A stretch of 64,000 nt of DNA from NCBI GenBank assembly GCA_023958095.1, contig JAMLGJ010000001.1, forward strand, positions 124,001 through 188,000, given 5' to 3'. Below are positions 16,346 through 24,061 of the stretch, piece by piece. The position numbers were made by a program, and so were the translations under genes. Every line of letters begins with the position of its first letter. Position 1 is the stretch's first letter. The notes under the pieces are model-generated. The model saw only the letters and a program-made list of their open reading frames with translations. It searched no databases and was not told the DNA's origin. This stretch comes from Microthrixaceae bacterium. Lineage in GTDB: Bacteria; Actinomycetota; Acidimicrobiia; Acidimicrobiales; Microtrichaceae.

Positions 16346-16435
16346 GGCGCCCGGCGCCGACCCGGCCGACACGGAGGCGCCCGGCGCCGACCCGACCGAC
16401 ACGGAGGCGCCCGGCGCCGACCGGGCCGACATGGA
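16346..16435. repeat. Three tandem 30-bp repeats between ald and aldehyde dehydrogenase genes
   Basis: Three head-to-tail copies (16346-16375, 16376-16405, 16406-16435) of a unit starting GGCGCCCGGCGCCGACC and ending GGA. Copy 2 differs from copy 1 by one base (CCCGG to CCCGA); copy 3 differs by two. Each unit holds the 8-bp palindrome CGGCGCCG. The array sits where the ald -35 region and any upstream regulatory sites would be. There are no spacers, so it is not a CRISPR array. Confidence 0.9.
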
Positions 16436-16473
16436 ATGGTTTGTCCCGAGGCAACCCGAGCCAGGAGAACCAG

Positions 16474-17910
16474 ATGTCCGAGGTCACCCCGATGCGCATC
16501 GACGGCGAAGCCGTCACGACCCACGACACCGACGAGGTCAGGTCGCCCTTCGACGACCGGGTACTGGGCCATGTCCCGGTGGGCACCGCCGCCGAGGTGG
16601 ACCGTGCGGTGGAGGTGGCGTTGCGCCGCCACCGCTCGGGTGCGCCCCCGGCCCACGAACGCGCCGCTGTTCTGGATCGGGCGGCGTCCGCGATCGCTTC
16701 CGGATCGGAACGCTTCGCCCGTTGCATCTCCGACGAGGCGGCCAAGCCGATCACCGCCGCGCGCACCGAGGTGGCCCGCTGCGCCGACACCTTCCGTTTC
16801 GCCGCAGCTGTGGCACGCACCCTGACGGGCACCACCGTGCCGATGGACGCCTCGGGTGCCGGCATGGACAAGTTCGGGTTCACCATCCGCGTACCCGTGG
16901 GAGTGGTGGGCGCGATCAGCCCGTTCAACTTCCCGCTCAACCTCGTCGCCCACAAGGTGGCCCCGGCGATCGCCGCCGGTTGCCCGGTGGTGCTCAAACC
17001 CGCCTCCGCGACCCCGCTGACCGCGCTGATGCTGGCCGAGCTGCTCGAGCAGGAGGCCGGGCTCCCACCGGGTTGGCTCAACGTGGTGACCGTCCCGGGT
17101 AGCGCCGCAGGACGGCTGGTCGAGCATCCGGATGTCGCAGCGATCAGCTTCACCGGCTCACCCGGGGTGGGCTGGTCGATACGCGAGCGGGCACCGCGCA
17201 AGCGGGTGGGGCTCGAGCTGGGCAACAACGCACCGGTGATCGTGCACCACGACGCCGACCTGGATCTCGCCGCCCGGCAGGTCACCAAGGGGGGCTACGC
17301 CTACTCGGGGCAGACCTGCATCTCGGTGCAGCGCGTCTACGTGCACGAGGCCGTCGTGGAGGACTTCACCGACCGGCTGCACAGCAGCGTCGAGCAACTG
17401 GTCGTGGGCGACCCCGCGGACGACGACACCGATGTGAGCGCGCTGATCAGTGCGGCGGAGACCGGCCGGGTCAGCAGCTGGATCGACGAGGCCACGCAAG
17501 GGGGTGCGCAGTTGCTCACCGGCGGTGACCTGGACGCCGACGGCGTGTTGCGCCCCACGATCCTGACCGGTGTCCGTGCGGAGATGTCGGTCTGCTCCGA
17601 GGAGGTCTTCGGCCCACTGGTCGGCCTTCAGACCTACCGCGACACCGACGAGGCGTTCGCCGCTGCCAACGACACCCGCTACGGGCTGCAGGCTGCCATG
17701 TTCACCAATGACCTGTCGCTCGGGCTGGAAGCGGCGCACCGACTCGACTTCGGTGGGGTGTGCATCAACGAGGCACCCACGTTCAGGGTGGACCAGATGC
17801 CGTACGGAGGGGTGCGCGACTCGGGCAACACGCGCGAGGGACCGGCCTGGGCGGTGCGCGAGATGATGACCGAGGAACGGATGGTGGTCATCCAGCGCGA
17901 CCGCGGCTAG
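16474..17910 (+). CDS. NAD(P)-dependent aldehyde dehydrogenase family protein
   Basis: Oxidises an aldehyde to the acid (or acyl product) with NAD(P), cytosolic, 478 aa. Key residues are all present: N152 in SPFNFP, K175 in VVLKPAS, E248 in LELGNNAP and the nucleophile C282 in SGQTCISVQR; FTGSPGVG forms the nucleotide-site turn. The C-terminus has EEVFGP and PYGGVRDSGNTREGP. The pattern is nearest to lactaldehyde/glyceraldehyde-3-phosphate-type ALDH members; the substrate is not determinable. AGGAG at 16463-16467 lies 6 nt before the ATG, chosen over an in-frame ATG-less extension to 16441. Divergent from ald, with the 30-bp repeats between. Confidence 0.9.
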   Translation: MSEVTPMRIDGEAVTTHDTDEVRSPFDDRVLGHVPVGTAAEVDRAVEVALRRHRSGAPPAHERAAVLDRAASAIASGSERFARCISDEAAKPITAARTEVARCADTFRFAAAVARTLTGTTVPMDASGAGMDKFGFTIRVPVGVVGAISPFNFPLNLVAHKVAPAIAAGCPVVLKPASATPLTALMLAELLEQEAGLPPGWLNVVTVPGSAAGRLVEHPDVAAISFTGSPGVGWSIRERAPRKRVGLELGNNAPVIVHHDADLDLAARQVTKGGYAYSGQTCISVQRVYVHEAVVEDFTDRLHSSVEQLVVGDPADDDTDVSALISAAETGRVSSWIDEATQGGAQLLTGGDLDADGVLRPTILTGVRAEMSVCSEEVFGPLVGLQTYRDTDEAFAAANDTRYGLQAAMFTNDLSLGLEAAHRLDFGGVCINEAPTFRVDQMPYGGVRDSGNTREGPAWAVREMMTEERMVVIQRDRG

Positions 17911-17925
17911 CCGTGGCACCGGGCT

Positions 17926-17943
17926 CGGCCCCCTCAGGGGCCG
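17926..17943. terminator. Hairpin between convergent aldehyde dehydrogenase and WS/DGAT genes
   Basis: Inverted repeat CGGCCCC / GGGGCCG (7 bp, 4-nt loop) spanning the last codons of the minus-strand gene. No T run; a bidirectional terminator is plausible from its position. Confidence 0.3.
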
Positions 17944-19370
17944 CGCAGCTCCTCGAAGCCCCCGAGGATGCCCTCGACGAGCCGGTCCACCTCGGGTACG
18001 AGGTCGGGACACGCGATCACACCGATGTCGAACCGGCCGTTGTGGGACAGTGCGGTGACGTTGAGGCCGGATCCCTCCATGAGGGGACCGAACGGGAACA
18101 GCCCGACCACCTCCGCGCCGGCCATGTACAGCGGGAAGTCCGGCCCCGGGACGTTGGACACGATGAGGCTCTGCACCGGCGGGATCCGGTTCGCGATGCC
18201 CGATCCCACCCAGGCCGATGTGGCACCCGCGAGCAGGCCCGGGGGGAACAGGTCCACCAGGTCGCCGAGCATCTCCGGGCCCATCGCCCCCTGGACGGCC
18301 TTGGCGCGGAGTGAGCTGCGGTGCACCGCGGCGAGCCGCTCCAGGGGGTCGGCGAGGTGCACCGGCAGGTTCACGAACATGTTCGACACCTGGTTCGTCG
18401 ACTCCGCGGAGTCGGTCCCGGACCGGTCGTGCACCGAGACCGGAACTGCTGCCACGAGTGGCCTGTCGGGCAGGCCGCCGTGCTCCTGCAGGTGGTCCCG
18501 GAGCGCCGAGGAGACCGCCGCCAGCAGCACGTCGTTGAGAGGCACCTCGTGCGCGCGGCGCAGGGCCTTCACCTCCTCGAGGGGAATCGAGGTGAACGCA
18601 ACCTCCCTGGCCCCGCTCAACGAGCCGTTCATCGACGTGCGCGGAGCCGCGAACGGAGCTGCGGAGTCCTCGCGCTCCCCACGTGCGGACAGCGCTGCGG
18701 TGGCAGCTCCCCACAACGATGCCCCCGTGCGCGACACGGCCCTGATCGGCCGCAGCGGGTCCAGTGCCCGATCGAGGACCGCGTCGCGGAGCAGGTCGGT
18801 GCGTGAGGGCAGATCCACACCGGATCCACCAGCGCGGCTGTCCGGCTCGGATGACTCCTCGCCGGCCGGTGCATCGCGGTCCAGGTCCAGCAGGTCCCCC
18901 ATGAACCCGACTCCGCTCACCCCGTCCACCAGGGCGTGGTGCAACTTGGCAACCAGCGCGACGCGGCCCTCCGGAAGTCCCTCGACGAACAGCATGGCCC
19001 ACAGCGGCCGGGACCGATCGAGCGGGGTCGAGACGAACTCCGAGAGCACCCGATGGAACTCCGCCGAGGCCTCTCGCGATCCGGGAGCACCCGGCAGCAC
19101 CACGCGCTCGAGGTGGTCGTCCAGGTCGGCCCCCACGTCGAGGGCGACCGGATGGTCGATCCCACCCGGCACCGGAACGATCCGTTCCCGGAGGGCATCG
19201 AGGCGACCCATGCGTGCGGCCAGCAGCGCAGTGAAGGCCTCGTAGTCGAACCGGCGCGGGGATTCCGCCGGGTCGATGAGCAGCACCCCGGTCACGTGCA
19301 GGTGCACCGTCGGTCCCTCCAGGTCGAGGAACCAGCTGTCGGCGGCGCTCAACCGCCTCGCACCCTTCAC
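17934..19370 (-). CDS. Wax ester synthase / diacylglycerol acyltransferase (WS/DGAT)
   Basis: Acyl-CoA-dependent acyltransferase that makes wax esters or triacylglycerol storage lipid, 478 aa, the usual length. The catalytic HHALVDG is at residues 144-150, preceded by PLDRSRPLW (about 116-124), a near-invariant block. The C-terminal half carries NVPGPDFPLYMAG, matching the NVPGP motif of the family. The N-terminus LSAADSWFLDLEGP is typical. The GTG start is 7 nt after TACAAT. A second WS/DGAT gene starts divergently 56 bp away, so the pair shares a regulatory region. Substrate preference cannot be read from sequence. Confidence 0.93.
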   Translation of the reverse strand: MKGARRLSAADSWFLDLEGPTVHLHVTGVLLIDPAESPRRFDYEAFTALLAARMGRLDALRERIVPVPGGIDHPVALDVGADLDDHLERVVLPGAPGSREASAEFHRVLSEFVSTPLDRSRPLWAMLFVEGLPEGRVALVAKLHHALVDGVSGVGFMGDLLDLDRDAPAGEESSEPDSRAGGSGVDLPSRTDLLRDAVLDRALDPLRPIRAVSRTGASLWGAATAALSARGEREDSAAPFAAPRTSMNGSLSGAREVAFTSIPLEEVKALRRAHEVPLNDVLLAAVSSALRDHLQEHGGLPDRPLVAAVPVSVHDRSGTDSAESTNQVSNMFVNLPVHLADPLERLAAVHRSSLRAKAVQGAMGPEMLGDLVDLFPPGLLAGATSAWVGSGIANRIPPVQSLIVSNVPGPDFPLYMAGAEVVGLFPFGPLMEGSGLNVTALSHNGRFDIGVIACPDLVPEVDRLVEGILGGFEELRGP

Positions 19371-19377
19371 GCGACCG

Positions 19378-19383
19378 ATTGTA
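19378..19383 (-). promoter_or_regulatory. -10 element TACAAT, leaderless start of minus-strand WS/DGAT
   Basis: TACAAT on the minus strand ends 7 nt before the GTG at 19370. The opposing promoter's -10 lies only 30 bp away, so the two divergent promoters overlap. Confidence 0.55.
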
Positions 19384-19413
19384 GATGCAACGTCATGGCC
19401 GGTCCGTGCTGTC

Positions 19414-19419
19414 TACGCT
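19414..19419 (+). promoter_or_regulatory. -10 element TACGCT, leaderless start of plus-strand WS/DGAT
   Basis: TACGCT ends 7 nt before the GTG at 19427, which fixes that GTG rather than the upstream ATG at 19385 as the start. Confidence 0.5.
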
Positions 19420-19426
19420 CTGCGGT

Positions 19427-20860
19427 GTGAGCGCTGCCGCCACGCAGGGGGGGAGCCGACGCCTCGGGGCGCCGGACAGGCTGAGCGGGCTCGACGCGAG
19501 CTTCCTGTACAACGAGACGGCCACCGAGCACATGCACACGCTGAAGCTCGCGGTGCTGGATCCTCCCGAGGTGACGCTCACCACCGACGCCATGCGCGAG
19601 GCCATAGGGTCACGCATGGAGCGCTGGCCCGCATTCGTGCGGCGAGTCGTGCGGGTCCCCGGTGACCTCCACCATCCGGTCTGGGTGAACTCCGCGGAAC
19701 TCGACCTCGACCACCACGTGGTCACCGAACGCATCCCCGACCCGGGTGACGACGCCGCCATGGACCTGGCGGTGGGCAGGCTCGCAGGCGTGCCACTGGA
19801 CCGCTCCCGGCCGCTCTGGCAGGTCGTGCTCCTCGAGGGGCGGGCCGACGGCCGGATGGCGGTGCTGGTGAAGCTGCACCACTGCGTCGCCGACGGGTTG
19901 GCGGCCAACGCCCTGTTGCAGGGTCTGGTCGGCGACGGCGCGCCGCCGCCCGGAGCCGGCGAACCCACTCCCACCCCGGGTGGACGACGGCTGCTGGCCG
20001 ATGCCTCGGTTGACCTGGTGGCCGACCTGAGGCGACTCCCGGCGGTCATGGCCGGGGTCCGGCGGGCCACCGGACGCCGTTCGCAGGTCCTCGCGGACCT
20101 GAGGCGCTCGGGTGGGGAACTGCCTCCCCGGCCGATCCTCGACACCCCGCGCACCTCTCTGAACCGTGCCATCTCGGCGGAGAGGTCGGTGGCCACCACC
20201 AGGATCGACCTCCGACCGGTGCTCGAGGTGCGCGCCCGGGAGGAGGTCTCGGTGAACGACGTCTTCCTCACCCTCGTGGGTGGCGCGCTGACCGACGTCC
20301 TCCGCAGCCGGGGTGAACACCCGCACTCCTCGCTCACCGCCAGCGTGCCGGTCGCCTCCGAGGTGCCCGATCCTGGGGGAGCGGACCTGCGCCGCAGCGG
20401 CAACAAGCTCTCCAACCTCTTCGTCTCGTTGCACACCGAGCTCACCGATCCCACCGAACGCCTCCACGCGGTCCACACCGCCACGAGCTCCGCGAAGCGG
20501 CTGCACGACGCGCTGGGCGCGGAGGTGATGGAGAGCCTGCTCGCCTACACCCCACCCAAGCCCTACCGGTGGGCGATGAAGGCCTACTCGGGCCTCGACC
20601 TGGCCGACCGTCACCGCGCCCCGGCGAACGTGATCGCATCCAACGTCCCCGGTCCGCGGGAGTCACTGGAGGTGGCCGGGGCACGCATCGTGGACTTCTA
20701 CTCGGCCGGGCCGGTGCTGGAGGGGATCGGGGTGAACGTGACGGCGTGGTCCTACACCGACCACATGGACATCATGGTCATCGCGTGTGCCCGGGCCCTG
20801 CCCGAGCCTCGACGGGTCACCGACGCGATGTGCCGCGAGCTCGCGCGGCTCTCGTCGTGA
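19427..20860 (+). CDS. Wax ester synthase / diacylglycerol acyltransferase (WS/DGAT), second copy
   Basis: Second storage-lipid acyltransferase, 477 aa. The catalytic HHCVADG is at residues 151-157, with PLDRSRPLW at about 123-131, NKLSNLFVSL and NVPGPRESLEVAG in the C-terminal half. The N-terminus RLSGLDASFLYNET matches the family start. It is clearly diverged from the minus-strand copy rather than a recent duplicate. The GTG at 19427 was chosen from the -10 spacing; an upstream in-frame ATG at 19385 would put the promoter inside the gene. It converges on the alpha/beta hydrolase gene, 33 bp away. Confidence 0.92.
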   Translation: MSAAATQGGSRRLGAPDRLSGLDASFLYNETATEHMHTLKLAVLDPPEVTLTTDAMREAIGSRMERWPAFVRRVVRVPGDLHHPVWVNSAELDLDHHVVTERIPDPGDDAAMDLAVGRLAGVPLDRSRPLWQVVLLEGRADGRMAVLVKLHHCVADGLAANALLQGLVGDGAPPPGAGEPTPTPGGRRLLADASVDLVADLRRLPAVMAGVRRATGRRSQVLADLRRSGGELPPRPILDTPRTSLNRAISAERSVATTRIDLRPVLEVRAREEVSVNDVFLTLVGGALTDVLRSRGEHPHSSLTASVPVASEVPDPGGADLRRSGNKLSNLFVSLHTELTDPTERLHAVHTATSSAKRLHDALGAEVMESLLAYTPPKPYRWAMKAYSGLDLADRHRAPANVIASNVPGPRESLEVAGARIVDFYSAGPVLEGIGVNVTAWSYTDHMDIMVIACARALPEPRRVTDAMCRELARLSS

Positions 20861-20893
20861 GCCGGCCGGTCAGCGCCCCGCGGCCGACGTGGA

Positions 20894-22261
20894 TCACTCC
20901 GTGAAGTCCCGCTCCTGCAGCATCCGTTCCACGAACGTCCACGCCTTCGAAGCCCAGAGGTAGCCCACGTGGTTGCCCGGGTACCAGCAGATCTCCGGGT
21001 CGTCCCAGTGCTCCCAGAGCCGGCGGGCCTGGAACGGAGGGGCGAGGCGGTCCCCGAGGCCGGCGAACATGGTTCGGCTCTCGGGGGGAACCCTCACCGG
21101 CATCCCGAGCGGGGCGACCACCGACATGACGTCCTGCGCGGTCTCGTCGAGGATGTGGTGCTCGAGCGCCCTCATGTGCACGTGCCGGGGCGAGTGGTGG
21201 CGGAACATCTCGACGAGGTCGACCACCGGAATGCCGGCGACCACCAGGTCGAGGTCGTCCTCGAACGCCGAGCAGAGTGCCGACATGTAGGCGCCCAGTG
21301 ACACACCGATGAGGCCCAGCCGGGTGGGTTCCCGGCCACGCACCCAGCTGATCAGGCCGCGCAGGTCCCACAGTGCCTGGGAGAGGCCGTGCACCGCGTT
21401 CATGAGGTCGAAGTTGAGGAACTGCTCGCCACTGATCGGGCTCGGGCGCCGCGATCCGTGGGCCGGCAGGACGATCCCCGCCATGTTGATCCCGAGCTCG
21501 TCGTGGAGGCGCTTCACCTTGAACGCGAACTGGTCGGTGAAGGGTGCCCCCATCCCGAACCCGTGGACGCACACGAGCCAGGGCCGGGGCCGGTCCTCGC
21601 GGGCGAGCACCCACGCCGAGGCGGTGCGGTTCGCCTCGAAACCGTTCCAGCGTTCCCAGCCGGGCAACTCCAGCGGCGGCTCGTAGCCACTGGGCCAGCT
21701 GATCCTCTGGTAGCCGCGGCCCAGTGCCCACCCGTCGCTGGTGGCCGGCAGGCGCAGTGCCGGGGGTTCCCGGTGGTACTCCACGGGATCGGCCAGGTAG
21801 CCGGCGCGCTCGAGCCTGTCCCGTGCCAGGGCCAGCTCCGCCCCGACGCGTTCGTAGTCGCTGCGACCGGGGAACCGGTTGGGCCCGACCGCCAGGGCCA
21901 TGACCGACTCGTCCATCGCCACGTTGCCGACGAGCCCCGGGGTCAGCCGGATGAGCGGGTTCCCGGGTCCGGGCTCGACCACGGGATCACGCAGCGTCTC
22001 CGCCGCCCATCGGGCGGTCCGCGGCACGGCCGTGGTGAGCCTCGCCAGCGGTTGGCGAGCCAGGCGCTTCTCCGTGGAGCGGACCAGGCCGGCGCCCCGC
22101 TCCAGCGCACCCAGTGGGCTCCACCACGGAGCGCCGCGGTCGGTCCGCTCCCGTTGCCCGTCGGCGTCCCCGGGCACGGGACCCGCACCGGGTGCCGGGG
22201 CTGCGCCGGGGGCCCGGGCCCCACCTGGGTCCGCTGCCTCGTCGGATGCCGTGGGTGTCAT
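20894..22261 (-). CDS. Alpha/beta hydrolase, possible lipid esterase
   Basis: Hydrolase of 455 aa with a Pro/Ala/Gly-rich disordered N-terminus (about 1-45) and a linker region, then an alpha/beta-hydrolase domain (about 205-450). The oxyanion region is LVCVHGFGMG, the nucleophile elbow GVSLGAYMS (Ser), the acid is in GLGDRLAPP and the His in PGNHVGYLW. GGGAGG lies 4-9 nt before the ATG at 22261, so the open upstream extension was rejected. Its neighbours are two WS/DGAT genes, suggesting a role in storage-lipid turnover, but that is inference. No close named family is recognised. Confidence 0.8.
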   Translation of the reverse strand: MTPTASDEAADPGGARAPGAAPAPGAGPVPGDADGQRERTDRGAPWWSPLGALERGAGLVRSTEKRLARQPLARLTTAVPRTARWAAETLRDPVVEPGPGNPLIRLTPGLVGNVAMDESVMALAVGPNRFPGRSDYERVGAELALARDRLERAGYLADPVEYHREPPALRLPATSDGWALGRGYQRISWPSGYEPPLELPGWERWNGFEANRTASAWVLAREDRPRPWLVCVHGFGMGAPFTDQFAFKVKRLHDELGINMAGIVLPAHGSRRPSPISGEQFLNFDLMNAVHGLSQALWDLRGLISWVRGREPTRLGLIGVSLGAYMSALCSAFEDDLDLVVAGIPVVDLVEMFRHHSPRHVHMRALEHHILDETAQDVMSVVAPLGMPVRVPPESRTMFAGLGDRLAPPFQARRLWEHWDDPEICWYPGNHVGYLWASKAWTFVERMLQERDFTE

Positions 22262-22324
22262 GGAACCTCCCGCTCGGCCGTTGCGATGGTAGCGCCCGGG
22301 GGACGCCACGACGAGGGTTGCGGC

Positions 22325-23272
22325 TCAGGTGCCGGTCAGCTCGGCCACCACCGGAGCGAAGTCGAAGGCCTTGTCTCCCGGTACGACGGTGTAGGAGTAG
22401 CCCCAGCGTTCACGGCGGGCCTGCAGGTCCTCGACGATCTGCGCTGCGGTGCCGACCAGCACCATCGGCGACTCGAGACCGGTCCCGGGATCGACACCGA
22501 ACATCTCCCCGAGCAGCGCGCTCACACCGTCGCGGTCGTCGGTCACCTCTGCTGCCGCGAGCCACGCGTTGAACTCGATGTCGTCGATGCCGAGCCCGTC
22601 GGTGCGACGCCCGGCCCCCTCGGCCACCCAGGAGAACTTCTCGTCGATGCGTTCCGGCATGCCGTCGCGGGCCGCCTCCAGGTCGATCTCGCCCGAGTGG
22701 ATCGACGGGTTGACACCGACGATGTTGGCGAAGGAACCGGCGAAGCGCAGCAGGCGCGGGGCGCCCCCGCCGATCAGGAAGGGCGGCGGACTCCCGTCGT
22801 GGGTCCGCACCAACGCCGGCAGGTCGGTCACGTCGTAGTGGTCACCGTGCATGGTCACCGTCTCACCCGACAGGTAGCCGTGGAGAACACGGGCGTGTTC
22901 GATCATCCGGCTCACCCGGACGCCGGGGCGGTCCATGGGGATGCCCGAGCGGTCGTAGTCGGTCCGCTTCCAGCCGGCGCCGATGCCCACCTCCAGCCGG
23001 CCGCCGGAGACCTGGTCGATCGTCGCCAGCTCCATGGCGAGGGGCACCGGGTGGCGGTAGTCGCAGTCGAGCACCAGGGCCCCGACCTTCAGGGTGCTGG
23101 TCACCGCGGCAGCGGAGGCCATGGCGGAGATCGGTCCGTAACCCTCGTCGAAGTGGTCCGGGACGAACATCGTCGAGTACCCGAGGTCCTCGATCGCCCG
23201 GACCGTGTCGGTCCAGGTGCGGCCCTCGAGCGGGCCGTGGAGTTGGGCTGCGAACCTGAACTTGCTGGGCAT
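22325..23272 (-). CDS. LLM-class F420-dependent oxidoreductase (MSMEG_2516-like)
   Basis: Luciferase-like flavin/F420 enzyme of 315 aa with a TIM-barrel fold. The N-terminus FRFAAQLHGPLEGRTW, VPDHFDEGYGPISAMA and the block GRLEVGIGAGWKRTDY match the actinobacterial F420-dependent group (TIGR03621-like). It probably transfers hydride between F420H2 and an unknown substrate. The ATG follows TAGGTT by 6 nt, and that TAG is also the stop codon of the DUF1353 gene upstream. The gene therefore has its own promoter although it follows the PLP enzyme/DUF1353 pair on the same strand. Substrate unknown. Confidence 0.87.
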   Translation of the reverse strand: MPSKFRFAAQLHGPLEGRTWTDTVRAIEDLGYSTMFVPDHFDEGYGPISAMASAAAVTSTLKVGALVLDCDYRHPVPLAMELATIDQVSGGRLEVGIGAGWKRTDYDRSGIPMDRPGVRVSRMIEHARVLHGYLSGETVTMHGDHYDVTDLPALVRTHDGSPPPFLIGGGAPRLLRFAGSFANIVGVNPSIHSGEIDLEAARDGMPERIDEKFSWVAEGAGRRTDGLGIDDIEFNAWLAAAEVTDDRDGVSALLGEMFGVDPGTGLESPMVLVGTAAQIVEDLQARRERWGYSYTVVPGDKAFDFAPVVAELTGT

Positions 23273-23278
23273 GGGCGC

Positions 23279-23284
23279 AACCTA
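23279..23284 (-). promoter_or_regulatory. -10 element TAGGTT, leaderless start of F420-type oxidoreductase gene
   Basis: TAGGTT on the minus strand ends 6 nt before the ATG at 23272. Its first three bases are the stop codon of the upstream DUF1353 gene. Confidence 0.5.
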
Positions 23285-24061
23285 GCGGTACGGCGCAGGT
23301 GGCGGTGACTGTGCGACCGGCTCGCCCGAACCCCGCGCCGCCAGTGGCCTCAACGCCTGCTCGGCACACCAGTAGATGCCGTAGCCGAGCGCCGTCGCGA
23401 GCGCCGGCAGTCCGATCAGCCATGTCGCGTATCCGGCGAGCACACCGGGGCGCAGGCGTCCCGGGCCCCAGAGGAGTGCCGCCGGGAACGGTGCCACCAC
23501 GGCGGCAGCGGTGACCGCCCAGGCGCCGGCCACCAGGCTCCCGACCAGGGCGACGCTGCCGAGCACCGACAACACGACCCAGCACACGACGGCCGCGCGC
23601 ACCGTGGCGCCGCGCGACCAACGGGTGGCGAGGGTGACCGCTGCGAACATCAGCTCGCGGCGCAGCAACGGGACACCGGATGCCTCCATCGCGCGGCGGA
23701 AGACCTCGTCGGCGCGGAGCCTGCGCTCGAGGTACCCGGCACCGTCGAGGTCCCCTGCCCGCCGCTCCGCTGCGATCTCGGCCAGGAGCGTGTCATGCAC
23801 CAGCGCGGAGGGTGTGTGGCGACCGTTCACGGGAACGAACCAGGCCATGAAGAACGGGATCGAGGCGAGGTCGCTCGCGACCTCGTCACGCAGCGGCACC
23901 CGGACCCTCACCTCGCCGTCGTCGTACACGAAGGGCTCCCGCACCGCGAACCGATCGTCACCGAGCTGCTCCAGCACGAACCTCGCCGGCTCCGCACCGT
24001 TCCGATCGAAGAACGGCGCGGTGCGGTCCCCGAAGGACCAGCCGGCAGGGCGGAGCGTCAT
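23282..24061 (-). CDS. DUF1353 protein with C-terminal membrane segments
   Basis: 259-aa protein of unknown function. The N-terminal ~125 residues are a DUF1353 domain: VASDLASIP followed by PVNGRHTPSALVHDTLLAE, the family's conserved DLASIP and HD pattern. DUF1353 domains are often met as small phage-related or accessory proteins, usually under 150 aa. Here a membrane part follows, with hydrophobic segments at about 155-180, 182-200 and 208-232, and a Pro/Ala tail. Its ATG overlaps the stop of the PLP-enzyme gene by 4 bp (ATGA), so the two are translated together. The pairing suggests a shared job at the membrane, but no function can be named. Confidence 0.72.
   Translation of the reverse strand: MTLRPAGWSFGDRTAPFFDRNGAEPARFVLEQLGDDRFAVREPFVYDDGEVRVRVPLRDEVASDLASIPFFMAWFVPVNGRHTPSALVHDTLLAEIAAERRAGDLDGAGYLERRLRADEVFRRAMEASGVPLLRRELMFAAVTLATRWSRGATVRAAVVCWVVLSVLGSVALVGSLVAGAWAVTAAAVVAPFPAALLWGPGRLRPGVLAGYATWLIGLPALATALGYGIYWCAEQALRPLAARGSGEPVAQSPPPAPYR

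Noticed and set aside
16346-16435. CRISPR array
   Set aside because: The three 30-bp units abut with no spacers and there are no cas genes in the window.
15225-17288. 687-aa protein extending ald upstream
   Set aside because: The extension runs through the tandem repeats and antisense to the aldehyde dehydrogenase gene; a -10 element and the family N-terminus fix the start at 16331.
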